The position numbers and the translations under genes are program-made. Under the pieces are notes generated by a model that saw only the letters and a list, made by a program, of their open reading frames with translations, did not search any database and was not told where the DNA came from. A DNA stretch of 64,000 nucleotides, taken from a bacterium UBP11_UBA4055 (GTDB taxonomy: Bacteria > UBA4055). Location: assembly GCA_002382735.1 (NCBI GenBank), contig DFZN01000039.1:27417-91416 (forward strand), written 5' to 3'. This document shows, one piece after another, positions 1-8,776 of this stretch; positions within the stretch are counted from its first letter, which is position 1; each line of letters begins with the position of its first letter.

Positions 1-2
1 TA

Positions 3-2291
3 ATAATCGAATTGTACGATAAATTCTTCAAAACCGCATTCCCCAAGCTCGTCGAAAAACTCGGGATCGTTTACACACCCGTCGAAGTAGTTGATTTCAT
101 AATCCATTCAGTTGACCATGTCCTCAAACAGGAATTTCAGCGAAACCTTTCCGATGAGAACATACACATACTCGATCCCTTCACCGGCACAGGCACATTC
201 ATAACAAGACTGCTCCAAAGCGGGCTCATAGACAAAAAGAACCTCAGGCGCAAATACGAAAAAGAGATCCACGCGAACGAGATCGTACTCCTCGCATACT
301 ACATAGCCGCAGTCAACATCGAGAACGCCTACCACGACATCACAGGCGACAAAGATTACAGATCGTTTGACGGAATATGCCTAACCGACACTTTCCAACT
401 CGGCGAAACCGAAGAAGGCGAAAAACTCTTCTCAGAAATGTTCCCGCAGAACTCCGCAAGAGTAGCAGCGCAGAAAAAAGCACCGTTGAGAGTAATAATC
501 GGAAATCCGCCTTATTCCGTAGGTCAGAAATCAGCCAACGACAACGCGCAGAATCAGAAGTATCCTAAATTAGATGAACGGATTTCAAAAACATATGTGT
601 CGCAATCTATAACAACCATGAATAAAGCAAACTATGATGCTTATATCAAAGCCTTCCGTTGGTCTTCCGATAGATTAGACAAATCCGGCGGTATTATATG
701 TTTTGTATCAAATATAGGATGGTTAGATGGCAACACTGCTGCAGGTTTTAGAAAATGCCTTGAAATTGAATTTTCTAAAATATATATTTTTAATTTAAGA
801 GGAAACGCAAACAGCCAAGGGATATTAAGAAAAAAAGAAGCAGGCAATGTTTTTGGCGCAGGATCGAAAACACCTGTCGCAATTACACTTCTTGTGAAGA
901 GACCTGATCTTATAGTAAACAAAGCTGATATTTTATATTATGATATTGGCGACTATTTAAATCGTGAAGAGAAACTCGATGCAGTAAAATACAACAAATT
1001 TGTGGGTAGTGATAGGATAACTTGGAAAAAACTTGTACCTAATGAATACGGTGACTGGCTAAATCAAAGAAATGAAACATATTATGAGTATACATGTCTG
1101 TCTGATAAGTCAGGTCAAGAAAAAACATTTTTCAATCTTAATAGCAATGGTGTAATTACAGGTCGTGACAATTGGGTATATAATTCATCTGAAATTTGTT
1201 TAGCCTCAAATATGTCACGAATGATCAGCTTTTATAATTTACAAAGATCAGATTACGAAACCGCATTAAGGACAATGCCCAATCTAAAGGCAAAAGATTT
1301 TATTTCGAATGACGAAAAAAAAATAAAGTGGGTAGAAAATTTGATTAAAGCCTTTGAAAAAGATCAAGAACAAACTTTCTTGCCATCAGAGATAATTGAT
1401 GCTAATTATAGACCTTTTTTTAAACAGAAATACTATTACAGTAAAGCTTTAAATTGGAGTCGATATTTACAACCAAAATTGATTCCTAACATCAAATGTG
1501 ATAATCGCTTAATATGTGTATCTGGTATAGGATCTAATAAAGGTTTTTCTGCCCTGTTGACAGAACTCGTTCCGAATTATCACTTTTTAGATACCATGCA
1601 AACATTCCCTCTTTACTACTACGAAGAACGCAAAAAATCCGATGTTTCACTTTTCGACAGCGGAAATGAAAGCGAATTTGTGCGCAGGGACGGAATTTCC
1701 GATTTCATCCTCGATCAGGCTAAAAAAATATATGGTCCGAAAGTGACCAAAGAAGATATTTTCTATTATGTTTACGGATTCCTGCACAGCCCCGAATATA
1801 GGATCAAATTCGCCAACGACCTCAAAAAAATGCTTCCGCGCCTTCCGCTCGTTGATGAGCCGCGCGACTTCTGGAAATTCAGCAAAGCCGGCCGTGATCT
1901 CGCGGAACTTCATATAAATTATGAATCCGTGCCTCCTTACGATGCCGTAAAAGTCACCGGCGCAGAAAGCGGATTCTACAAAGTCGAGAAAATGCGCTTC
2001 CCAAGCAAAGAAGATAAAAGCAGGATCATCTATAACAGCAAGATCACGATCGAAAACATCCCCGACAAAGCCTACGAATATATCGTCAACGGTAAAAGCG
2101 CGATCGAGTGGATCATGGAAAGATATCAGATCACCACGCACAAAGAAAGCGGGATCAAAAATGATCCCAACGACTGGGCTGATGAAGTCGGCAATCCGAG
2201 ATACATTCTTGATTTACTGTTGAGCATAATCAATGTAAGTGTGAAGACTGTTGATATTGTCAATGGGCTGCCGAGAGTTAAGTGGGAGTAG
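3..2291 (+). CDS. Type ISP restriction-modification enzyme, methyltransferase/specificity part (5' truncated by window)
   Basis: N6-adenine DNA methyltransferase with target-recognition region, the C-terminal half of a single-chain type ISP restriction-modification protein. The reading frame is open to the window edge, so the nuclease and helicase domains expected upstream (family members are roughly 1500-1600 residues) probably lie outside; the TTG at 12 is unlikely to be the real start. Counting that TTG as residue 1, the AdoMet motif DPFTGTGTF is near residue 55 and the catalytic NPPY motif near 165, followed by a long recognition region. Codons up to about 560 and after about 1640 look like the neighbouring genes, whereas the central part is much more AT-rich, as expected if the recognition part was exchanged. 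A toxin-antitoxin pair follows. A 75-bp piece of its 3' end recurs at 3126-3200. Assignment to the family is firm; intactness cannot be judged. Confidence 0.85.
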   Translation: MIELYDKFFKTAFPKLVEKLGIVYTPVEVVDFIIHSVDHVLKQEFQRNLSDENIHILDPFTGTGTFITRLLQSGLIDKKNLRRKYEKEIHANEIVLLAYYIAAVNIENAYHDITGDKDYRSFDGICLTDTFQLGETEEGEKLFSEMFPQNSARVAAQKKAPLRVIIGNPPYSVGQKSANDNAQNQKYPKLDERISKTYVSQSITTMNKANYDAYIKAFRWSSDRLDKSGGIICFVSNIGWLDGNTAAGFRKCLEIEFSKIYIFNLRGNANSQGILRKKEAGNVFGAGSKTPVAITLLVKRPDLIVNKADILYYDIGDYLNREEKLDAVKYNKFVGSDRITWKKLVPNEYGDWLNQRNETYYEYTCLSDKSGQEKTFFNLNSNGVITGRDNWVYNSSEICLASNMSRMISFYNLQRSDYETALRTMPNLKAKDFISNDEKKIKWVENLIKAFEKDQEQTFLPSEIIDANYRPFFKQKYYYSKALNWSRYLQPKLIPNIKCDNRLICVSGIGSNKGFSALLTELVPNYHFLDTMQTFPLYYYEERKKSDVSLFDSGNESEFVRRDGISDFILDQAKKIYGPKVTKEDIFYYVYGFLHSPEYRIKFANDLKKMLPRLPLVDEPRDFWKFSKAGRDLAELHINYESVPPYDAVKVTGAESGFYKVEKMRFPSKEDKSRIIYNSKITIENIPDKAYEYIVNGKSAIEWIMERYQITTHKESGIKNDPNDWADEVGNPRYILDLLLSIINVSVKTVDIVNGLPRVKWE
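2132..2206 (+). repeat. 75-bp direct repeat, copy 1, inside the methylase gene
   Basis: This stretch near the 3' end of the methylase gene is repeated at 3126-3200 in the same orientation with a single mismatch (GGGCT here, GGACT there). Identity stops sharply at both ends. Here the repeat is part of an intact reading frame. Confidence 0.95.
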
Positions 2292-2389
2292 GGGCATTAT
2301 CTCTTCTCAATTGAACTTGTATAGGAATTTATTCTTTCATTCTCGGGTATTTATGTGTATATTTAATCAATAAACAAAGGATAGAGATT

Positions 2390-2629
2390 ATGAAAGCTAT
2401 AGAAATCAGCTCGAAAACAGATAGAAACGGTCATTTGAAAATTGATTATCCGTTAGAGTTGTCGGAAAGTAGAGTTCGTGTAATAATTCTCTTGGAAGAA
2501 AAAGACAGAGATTTTGATGATGAGAAAATATGGATGAAAGCTGTCTCGAACAATCCGGATTTTGATTTTTTAAAAGATAAAGAAGAAGACATTTATTCGG
2601 TTGAAGACGGAGAACCTTTTAATGGTTAA
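2390..2629 (+). CDS. Putative antitoxin of a PemK/MazF-type toxin-antitoxin pair
   Basis: A 79-residue acidic protein with a short predicted beta N-terminus and a charged C-terminal tail rich in Asp and Glu, typical of the toxin-wrapping tail of type II antitoxins. An AGGA ribosome site lies about 8 bases before the ATG. Its stop overlaps the toxin start by 8 bases, so the pair is translationally coupled. A TATATT box at 2358-2363 could be its -10 element. I do not recognise the DNA-binding family; the antitoxin call rests mainly on gene order, size and charge. Confidence 0.65.
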   Translation: MKAIEISSKTDRNGHLKIDYPLELSESRVRVIILLEEKDRDFDDEKIWMKAVSNNPDFDFLKDKEEDIYSVEDGEPFNG

Positions 2630-2969
2630 GAATTCTATTATTTTGGTCCCGTTTCCTTTTGATGATTTCTCTGATTCAAAAGTCCGCCCGGCTGTATGTC
2701 TTACAAATCAGATCGGTAAGTACGAAAGCGTTATTATAGCATTTATCTCAAGCAAAATACCAAAAGAACCATTGGAAAGCGATTTATTGATCAAAATGGA
2801 TTCTGAAAACTGGGAAGGAACCGGTTTGTCCGTAGATTCGGTTATCAGATTACACAAAATTGTATCCGTACCCGCTTCAATCATTAAAAGAAAACTCGGG
2901 TCCGTAAATCAAGCTCTGCAAAATGAAATTAAAGCTAAGATTCTGAAACTTTTCGAATATGAAGAATAA
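2622..2969 (+). CDS. PemK/MazF-family toxin (endoribonuclease)
   Basis: A 115-residue protein of the MazF/PemK/CcdB-fold toxin family, which cuts mRNA at short sites. The N-terminal segment ILVPFPFDD followed by KVRPAVCL matches the family signature around its first catalytic loop. The ATG at 2622 is chosen because it lies within the upstream antitoxin gene (8-base overlap) and because family similarity begins there; an in-frame TTG at 2601 is less likely. Full length for the family. It sits between a restriction-modification gene and decayed DNA, a usual setting for such modules. Confidence 0.85.
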   Translation: MVKNSIILVPFPFDDFSDSKVRPAVCLTNQIGKYESVIIAFISSKIPKEPLESDLLIKMDSENWEGTGLSVDSVIRLHKIVSVPASIIKRKLGSVNQALQNEIKAKILKLFEYEE

Positions 2970-3125
2970 GGAAGAAAAGAAATTTGATGCAATCAAAATG
3001 ATGCGGGATATTCGAGCTAAAATCGCGAAGAAACTGCAGATATGTCCTTTGATGAGTTGAAAATCTTTATCCGGAATAAATTAAAAAGAGCGGATTTAAA
3101 CTTATCGGGCAATGATTTACCCACA
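2959..3125 (+). pseudogene. Frameshifted small hypothetical gene
   Basis: An ATG at 2959, overlapping the toxin stop, opens a frame reading MKNKEEKKFDAIKMMRDIR, which closes after 33 codons at 3060. Shifting by one base near 3033 restores a sensible continuation (ETADMSFDELKIFIRNK, then LKRADLNLS) that runs on into the duplicated methylase fragment. The combined product resembles small charged helical proteins of the FDAVKMMREIR type often seen beside toxin genes; that likeness is from memory only. One missing A in GCGAAGAAACTG would explain the break. A sequencing error is possible. Confidence 0.5.
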
Positions 3126-3200
3126 CACCACGCACAAAGAAAGCGGGATCAAAAATGATCCCAACGACTGGACTGATGAAGTCGGCAATCCGAGATACAT
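3126..3200 (+). repeat. 75-bp direct repeat, copy 2: displaced fragment of the methylase gene
   Basis: Matches 2132-2206 at 74 of 75 positions. Here it is out of context, downstream of the toxin-antitoxin pair and next to the polA 3' end, with no continuing methylase frame. It is a footprint of a duplication or recombination event that placed about 1 kb (methylase end plus toxin-antitoxin genes) between the two copies. Confidence 0.95.
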
Positions 3201-3244
3201 GGACTACTCCGAAATAATTGGACAAATTGCAAGATTTTTTTTCT

Positions 3245-5947
3245 TTAATGCGCGTCAAGCCAATTGTCGCCGATCCCGACATTGACATCCAGCGGGACTG
3301 AGAGCTCGACTATATTCTCCATTTCATGCCTGATGAAATCAGCGAACTTTAGAGCGGCATCCTCTCTGACCTCGAATACAAGCTCGTCATGTATCTGAAG
3401 CAGCATGCGGGCATCGTAGCCGTTCAGCTTTGAGTTTATTTTGATCATCGCCATTTTGATTATGTCCGCCGATGTGCCCTGAATAGGCGCGTTCACGGCC
3501 GCTCTTACCGCCGCGCTTTTTATATTCTTGTTAGACGACCTTATTTCAGGTATCTCGCGCCGGCGTCCGAACAGGGTCTTAACATACCCGTACTGCTCAA
3601 TAAAAAGCGTGGTGTCGTCAATGTATTCCTTGATCTTTTTAAACTGGCTGAAATAGAGGTCTATGAAATCGGACGCCTCCTGATAACTGATGCCCATGTC
3701 TTCGCTCAGCCCGAACTTCGATTTCCCGTAAAGCACCGCAAAATTCGCGGTCTTGGCTCTGGATCGCATTTCTCTCGTGACCTCTTCGACCGGCACGCCG
3801 AACAGCTTTGAAGCCGTAGCGGAATGAATATCCAGCCCCTTTGCAAAAGCTTCGGTCAGATTTTCATCCCTGCAGAAATGCGCGAGTATCCTCAGTTCGA
3901 TCTGGGAATAGTCCGCCGAGACGAGCCTGTAGCCTTTCTCGGGAACAAAAGCTGTCCTGATCTTTTCACCGAGCTCGTTCTTGATCGGAATGCTCTGGAG
4001 GTTCGGGTTCGCCGATGAAAGCCTGCCTGTAGTCGCCATGTACTGCAAAAAAGATGTGTGTATCCTTCCAGTAGGCTCGTAAATATATTTGATCAGACCG
4101 GACGCATAAGTGTTGTTCAGCTTTGAAAGTTCCCTGTATTTAAGAAGAAGTTCCGCTATCGGAGCTCCGTCGTAGGCAAGCTTTTTGAGCACTGCGTGAT
4201 CGGTCGAGTAAGCTCCGCTCGTTCCCTTTCTTCCGCCCTTTAAGCCCAGCTTGTCGAAAAGAACCTCGCTAAGCTGCTTGGGAGAATCCAGATTGAATTC
4301 CTCTCCCGCCATCAGCCGGATATTCTTTTTAAGCTCCTCCGCGCCCGAGGCCATCTCTTCGGATATCTTTTCAAGCACCTGCCTGTCGATCCTTACGCCG
4401 TTCCTCTCCGTCTCGAACAGCACTTTTGAAAGCGGGATCTCCATTTCATCATATATTTTCTCGACATCGTCATTGACCGAAAGATCCTCTTTGAGCTTAA
4501 AATAACTCCTGAACATCACTTCAGCTTTCTCGCAGCGGTAAATTCCCTTTTCTTGAGCTCCTTCTTTTTCGTCAAGCATATAATGGTTAAGATAATTTCT
4601 GGCGATCTGGCTTGTTTCATGATTGGTCGTGCCTGTTCTGACAATGAAGTCAGCTATAAGAATGTCGAATATTTTACATTTCACCTCTATTCCGTAATTC
4701 TTCAGAGCATGCATAGTTCTCTTTATGTCGTGCCCGATGAAAGTAAGGCCGCCGTCCTCAAAAACGACCCTGAAACTTTCCAGAAATTTTCCGACAGCAT
4801 CCGGACTTTCTTCTTCGAAAAGGCTCAGCTGCACATCTTTGGCAAAAAATTCGTCGCTGACATAGAAAGCCTCATGCTCTTTTGCGCATAAAGCGACGCC
4901 TGTAATTTTGAGTTCGTACAGAAATTCGCCTTCGATATCAAAGTGAGCCGCGAACCTGCCTGATTTTTTTATTCTTTTGATCAGATCCTCTTCCGACTTT
5001 TTATCGCCGACAGGAATAAAGCTGAAACTTTCGGGATCGAACTTGTCACCTTTCGTCCTTTCAGCCGCAACGCCCTGCTTCTTCTCAAGGTATTCGAGCA
5101 GCCTTTTCATGTTCAGTTTGTAAAAATAGTCGGCCAGCTTTTCGAAATCGTAGCTCTTTATGCGCAGTTTTTCCTCATCGAGCACTACCTCGAGATCTGT
5201 CTTAAGCGCTACGAGCTCTGACGAGATCTTCACGATGTCTCTGCTGTTCTTAAGCGATTCGCGAACCGCGTTCCCTCCGACATTTTCGATATTCTCGTAT
5301 ATCTTTTCGATCGTTCCGTACTCCTGAAGCAGCTTTACGGCCGTCTTCTTCCCCACTTTCGGAACTCCCGGAATGTTATCGGACGAGTCGCCGGTCAGGG
5401 TGAGAAAATCTTTTATCTGCTCAGGATAGAGCTCGAATTTGTTCTTAACGCCTTCTCTGTCGTATATCGTCTGATCCTTCGGATCGTATATCAGAACATC
5501 TTCATTTACAAGCTGAGCGAGATCTTTATCCGAAGAATAAATAAACACTTTGAATCCGAGCTCAGGCGCTTTTTTGCTTATGGCACCTATCAGATCATCA
5601 GCCTCAAATCTCTCCATCGCTATAGTTTCTATGCCTGTTGCGGCTATCATCTCCATGAGAAGCGGAAGCTGATTCCTAAGCTCGTCAGGCATTTTTTCAC
5701 GCGTTGCCTTATATTCCGGATACATATTGTGTCTGAAAGTTGGCGCGGCAGTATCGAGCACGACTGCCATATATTCGGGAGCTTCGTTTTCGATGAGGCT
5801 GAAAAATGACGAGAAGAAGCCGTAAAGCGCCGAGACATTGAATCCCTCTTTGGTAATGAGAGGCTTAGCCCCGAAAGCGTAAAAAGCCCTGTAAATAAGT
5901 CCGTAACCGTCTATCAGATATAATTTTTTCTCTTTTGTACCGTTCAA
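3245..5947 (-). CDS. polA: DNA polymerase I
   Basis: Family A polymerase of 900 residues used in repair and Okazaki-fragment processing. The N-terminal 5' nuclease spans about residues 1-290 (LIDGYGLIYRAF, GDSSDNIPGVP). A 3'-5' exonuclease-like domain covers about 310-490 and the polymerase domain the rest, with motif A DYSQIELR, motif B RAKTANFAVLYG and motif C QIHDELVFE. In the exonuclease-like domain the first D-x-E survives (FDIEGE), but the position of the second acidic motif reads DIKRT and that of the last (YxxxD) reads YRCEK, so proofreading is probably lost. The start is TTG at 5947 with GAGGG 8 bases upstream; no ATG occurs for about 58 codons. It is divergent from the M16 peptidase gene. 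Confidence 0.97.
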   Translation of the reverse strand: MNGTKEKKLYLIDGYGLIYRAFYAFGAKPLITKEGFNVSALYGFFSSFFSLIENEAPEYMAVVLDTAAPTFRHNMYPEYKATREKMPDELRNQLPLLMEMIAATGIETIAMERFEADDLIGAISKKAPELGFKVFIYSSDKDLAQLVNEDVLIYDPKDQTIYDREGVKNKFELYPEQIKDFLTLTGDSSDNIPGVPKVGKKTAVKLLQEYGTIEKIYENIENVGGNAVRESLKNSRDIVKISSELVALKTDLEVVLDEEKLRIKSYDFEKLADYFYKLNMKRLLEYLEKKQGVAAERTKGDKFDPESFSFIPVGDKKSEEDLIKRIKKSGRFAAHFDIEGEFLYELKITGVALCAKEHEAFYVSDEFFAKDVQLSLFEEESPDAVGKFLESFRVVFEDGGLTFIGHDIKRTMHALKNYGIEVKCKIFDILIADFIVRTGTTNHETSQIARNYLNHYMLDEKEGAQEKGIYRCEKAEVMFRSYFKLKEDLSVNDDVEKIYDEMEIPLSKVLFETERNGVRIDRQVLEKISEEMASGAEELKKNIRLMAGEEFNLDSPKQLSEVLFDKLGLKGGRKGTSGAYSTDHAVLKKLAYDGAPIAELLLKYRELSKLNNTYASGLIKYIYEPTGRIHTSFLQYMATTGRLSSANPNLQSIPIKNELGEKIRTAFVPEKGYRLVSADYSQIELRILAHFCRDENLTEAFAKGLDIHSATASKLFGVPVEEVTREMRSRAKTANFAVLYGKSKFGLSEDMGISYQEASDFIDLYFSQFKKIKEYIDDTTLFIEQYGYVKTLFGRRREIPEIRSSNKNIKSAAVRAAVNAPIQGTSADIIKMAMIKINSKLNGYDARMLLQIHDELVFEVREDAALKFADFIRHEMENIVELSVPLDVNVGIGDNWLDAH

Positions 5948-6066
5948 AATCAGTTCCCTCTTTTAATAATCCAAAAAATAAGATTTATCGACCTCAATTG
6001 CAAACAAATTCATACCTTAATTTCTGCATTTCGTCATAACAAAACGCGATCTTTAGCATTATTATC

Positions 6067-6095
6067 TTTATTGATCATGAGAAATGGGTTATATT
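6067..6095 (+). promoter_or_regulatory. Possible promoter of the M16 peptidase gene
   Basis: A TATATT -10-like box lies at 6090-6095, 41 bases before the start codon. The matching -35 position at 17-base spacing reads TTTATT, which is a poor match. The call rests on the same -10 sequence recurring upstream of several other genes in this window. Confidence 0.3.
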
Positions 6096-6135
6096 GGCAC
6101 TGTTAAAAAATATAATTAAATCAGTAGGAGATCAA

Positions 6136-8724
6136 ATGAATAGAATAATGTTAATACTGGCTATGATAGTCTCAGTTGCCCTGAACGCTCAGGATATGCT
6201 GAACAAGACCCTGCCCAACGGTATGGAAGTCGTAGTCAAAAAGAACACAAGCAATTCATCGGTCGGATTCTTCATGTTCGTGAAAACAGGATCCATACAT
6301 GAAGACGAGTATATCGGAAAAGGCCTTTCCCACTACCTTGAGCACATAGTTTCAGGTGGATCGACAAAAAACCATACGGAAAAATGGCATCAGGATAAGA
6401 GAAAAGAGTACGGCGCAATAACTAATGCCTATACGACTTTCGGAGCAACGGTTTACTACATGCAGGCAGACAAGCAGTACGCGGACTCGTGCCTCTACCT
6501 TCTCACTGACAATGTAATGAACTGCTCGTTCGATCCCGGTGAAGTCACAAGGGAAAAAGATGTCATAGTAAAGGAATTCGTTTATAGGGTCGCTTCACCT
6601 ATGGCCAGGCTTTACAACGGAATGAGAGCCTCAACATATCTGACCTCGAATGTAAAAAACGAGGTTATCGGGGAGATAGAGCTTTTCAAGCAGAATACCC
6701 GCGAGGATATGATGGACTATTATAACAAAAGGTATATGCCTAACAATATGGTCTTCGTGGTCGTAGGAGATGTAGAGCCCGCGGAAATGATGCAGAAGGT
6801 CGAGAACACTTTCAAAGACTATAAAAGAGGCGTGTTGGTGCCTGTTTATCTGCCGGAAGAATCGATCAGGCCCGGGAATATAAAATATGTTGAGGAATTT
6901 GAGATACAGCAGCCGAGGGCGTTCATCACCAAGCTTATACCGAAAGCTGCCCATGACGACTTCGTAGCGATCTCTATGGCGACATCGATACTCTTTGAAA
7001 AGAGGAATTCACCCGTTCAGTACGCACTTGTCGAGGAAGAAAAAGCAGTGAACTGGATATACGGCTATTTCAACGACGGCGGCCATTTTCCCGAACCTAT
7101 GGTCCAGATCGCTTTCGAGACAAAAGAATCAAAAACGCTTGATAATGTAGTGAAAAGAATAGACGAGATAATTGCTCAGACCGCTCAAAAAGGAATCACG
7201 CAGAAGCAGATCGACGAGGTTATCTCAAGAGAAAAGGCGCAGAAAATATTAAGAACTCCGGATTCAGACAGAGAGGCACAGCAGATAGGCTGGAACATGA
7301 TAGTTTACGGTGTGCCCGATATGTTCGATATTCAGATGGAGCAGTATGAAAAACTTACCCCCGAAAAAGTCAATGCGGCGATAAAAAAATATTTCGTAGC
7401 CGATAACAGAGTGATCTATTACGGCGTTCCGACAGGCGAAAAGTCAAAGATAGAAGAAAGCGGCAGCGAGATCGTAAAGACCGAAGTCGAGAAGATCTCA
7501 GATAAGGATTTGACCCTTCTTTTTAAACAGAATACGACCGACCCCGTGATACAGGGTGAGATATTCATTCCGGTTTCTTCCGATTATGAGACTCTTGAAA
7601 ATGTCGGCACTTTCCAGTTCGTTACAGAGATGCTCCTTTCAGGCGGAACGAAAAAATATTCGTCCATGGACCTCAGCTCATGGCTGGAAGATCACGCGGT
7701 CAGGCTGAGGGCTCAGGCAGGACCTACGGGGCTTAACATCAGTTTTAAATGTATAAAAGAAGATTATAAAGAGCTGTCCGAGAGGATATACAGCATGTTC
7801 AACGAACCCGTGTTTGACGAAAAGGAGCTTCTGCTCGCAAAAGAAAGAGCTGACGCAGACTACAAGAGAGAATTGAGCGAGCCTGATCACGAATACTCAG
7901 AATTCAGGTCCGCCATACTTTATAAAGGACAGAAATCAGGCCTGAGCTCAAAAGAGAGGAACGATATTATCCAGAGCCTGACGAGAGACAAGGTCAGCGG
8001 TATATATAAAAAATATTTTAAGGCTGAGAGCATGATCGTTACCCTTTTCGGTGACCTGAAAAGAGATGAAGCAGTATCATACGCGAACGAGCTCTGGAAA
8101 AAAGTTCCAAAAGGAAAGATCCCGGGAGATAGAACTCCGATAGTTGTACCGAAGATCAGCGATACATTTGTAAACGAGTGCGAGTTCGAACAGGTCAATG
8201 TTGAGATCAACTTTACTGCGCCTCTGCAGGGTGATCCCGATTATTTCGCTATGACCGCGCTTAACCAGGTAATGTCGAACGGTTTTTCCGGCAGGCTTCT
8301 CAAAGCCACCAGGGTTGATAACGATCTTGTTTATTCGGCATATTCATACTATGCAGCCACAAAAGATTACGCTTTCTACAGAATAGTCGCACAGACTTCT
8401 CTTGATAAAAAAGACAGGCTTGTCGAAGTTCTCAAGAACGAGGTTCAAAAGATCCTTAGCGGCGATATTTCCCAGCAGGAGATCGACATATCCGTTGAAT
8501 CCTACGCGAAAATGCTGGACAGTTATTTTACGGATAATCAGCTAGTAGGCACTATGACCAGATATGAGTCAATGGGCCTGGGCTACAATTTCCTTAAAGA
8601 ATCGCTGGCTGACCTTAAAAAGGTTACGCCTGATATGATAAAAACTGTAGCAGACAAATATCTTAACGACGCGGCTGTGTTCATTTCGCAGCCTTCGCCT
8701 GATGTAAAACGGGTTGTTGAGTAA
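6136..8724 (+). CDS. Exported M16 family zinc metallopeptidase
   Basis: An 862-residue pitrilysin/insulinase-type peptidase with two M16 modules. An N-terminal hydrophobic signal (residues 1-18, ending in NAQD) directs export to the periplasm or surface. The inverted zinc motif HYLEH is at residues 66-70 and the third ligand is probably Glu147, 77 residues later as in pitrilysin. The C-terminal half (from about 430) is the usual non-catalytic module completing the clamshell. The ATG at 6136 is preceded by GTAGGAG with 5-6 bases spacing; the upstream in-frame TTG at 6094 would ruin the signal peptide. It appears to be a single-gene unit ended by the hairpin at 8732. It probably degrades peptides, a role inferred from the family. 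Confidence 0.92.
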   Translation: MNRIMLILAMIVSVALNAQDMLNKTLPNGMEVVVKKNTSNSSVGFFMFVKTGSIHEDEYIGKGLSHYLEHIVSGGSTKNHTEKWHQDKRKEYGAITNAYTTFGATVYYMQADKQYADSCLYLLTDNVMNCSFDPGEVTREKDVIVKEFVYRVASPMARLYNGMRASTYLTSNVKNEVIGEIELFKQNTREDMMDYYNKRYMPNNMVFVVVGDVEPAEMMQKVENTFKDYKRGVLVPVYLPEESIRPGNIKYVEEFEIQQPRAFITKLIPKAAHDDFVAISMATSILFEKRNSPVQYALVEEEKAVNWIYGYFNDGGHFPEPMVQIAFETKESKTLDNVVKRIDEIIAQTAQKGITQKQIDEVISREKAQKILRTPDSDREAQQIGWNMIVYGVPDMFDIQMEQYEKLTPEKVNAAIKKYFVADNRVIYYGVPTGEKSKIEESGSEIVKTEVEKISDKDLTLLFKQNTTDPVIQGEIFIPVSSDYETLENVGTFQFVTEMLLSGGTKKYSSMDLSSWLEDHAVRLRAQAGPTGLNISFKCIKEDYKELSERIYSMFNEPVFDEKELLLAKERADADYKRELSEPDHEYSEFRSAILYKGQKSGLSSKERNDIIQSLTRDKVSGIYKKYFKAESMIVTLFGDLKRDEAVSYANELWKKVPKGKIPGDRTPIVVPKISDTFVNECEFEQVNVEINFTAPLQGDPDYFAMTALNQVMSNGFSGRLLKATRVDNDLVYSAYSYYAATKDYAFYRIVAQTSLDKKDRLVEVLKNEVQKILSGDISQQEIDISVESYAKMLDSYFTDNQLVGTMTRYESMGLGYNFLKESLADLKKVTPDMIKTVADKYLNDAAVFISQPSPDVKRVVE

Positions 8725-8731
8725 AACAAAA

Positions 8732-8762
8732 AAGGGCGGTCAAGTTGAACCGCCCTTTTTTT
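8732..8762. terminator. Bidirectional rho-independent terminator
   Basis: A 9-bp perfect stem (AAGGGCGGT with ACCGCCCTT) with an 8-base loop is flanked by A-runs on the left and a T-run on the right. It can therefore serve the M16 gene (+) and the GLUG protein gene (-), which converge here. Confidence 0.9.
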
Positions 8763-8776
8763 ATCTTTAACTTAGA

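Noticed and set aside
1..3244. Novel multi-gene defence system at the left edge
   Set aside because: Only a known type ISP methylase and a PemK-type pair are visible; nothing else acts as a new effector, and the upstream part is outside the window.
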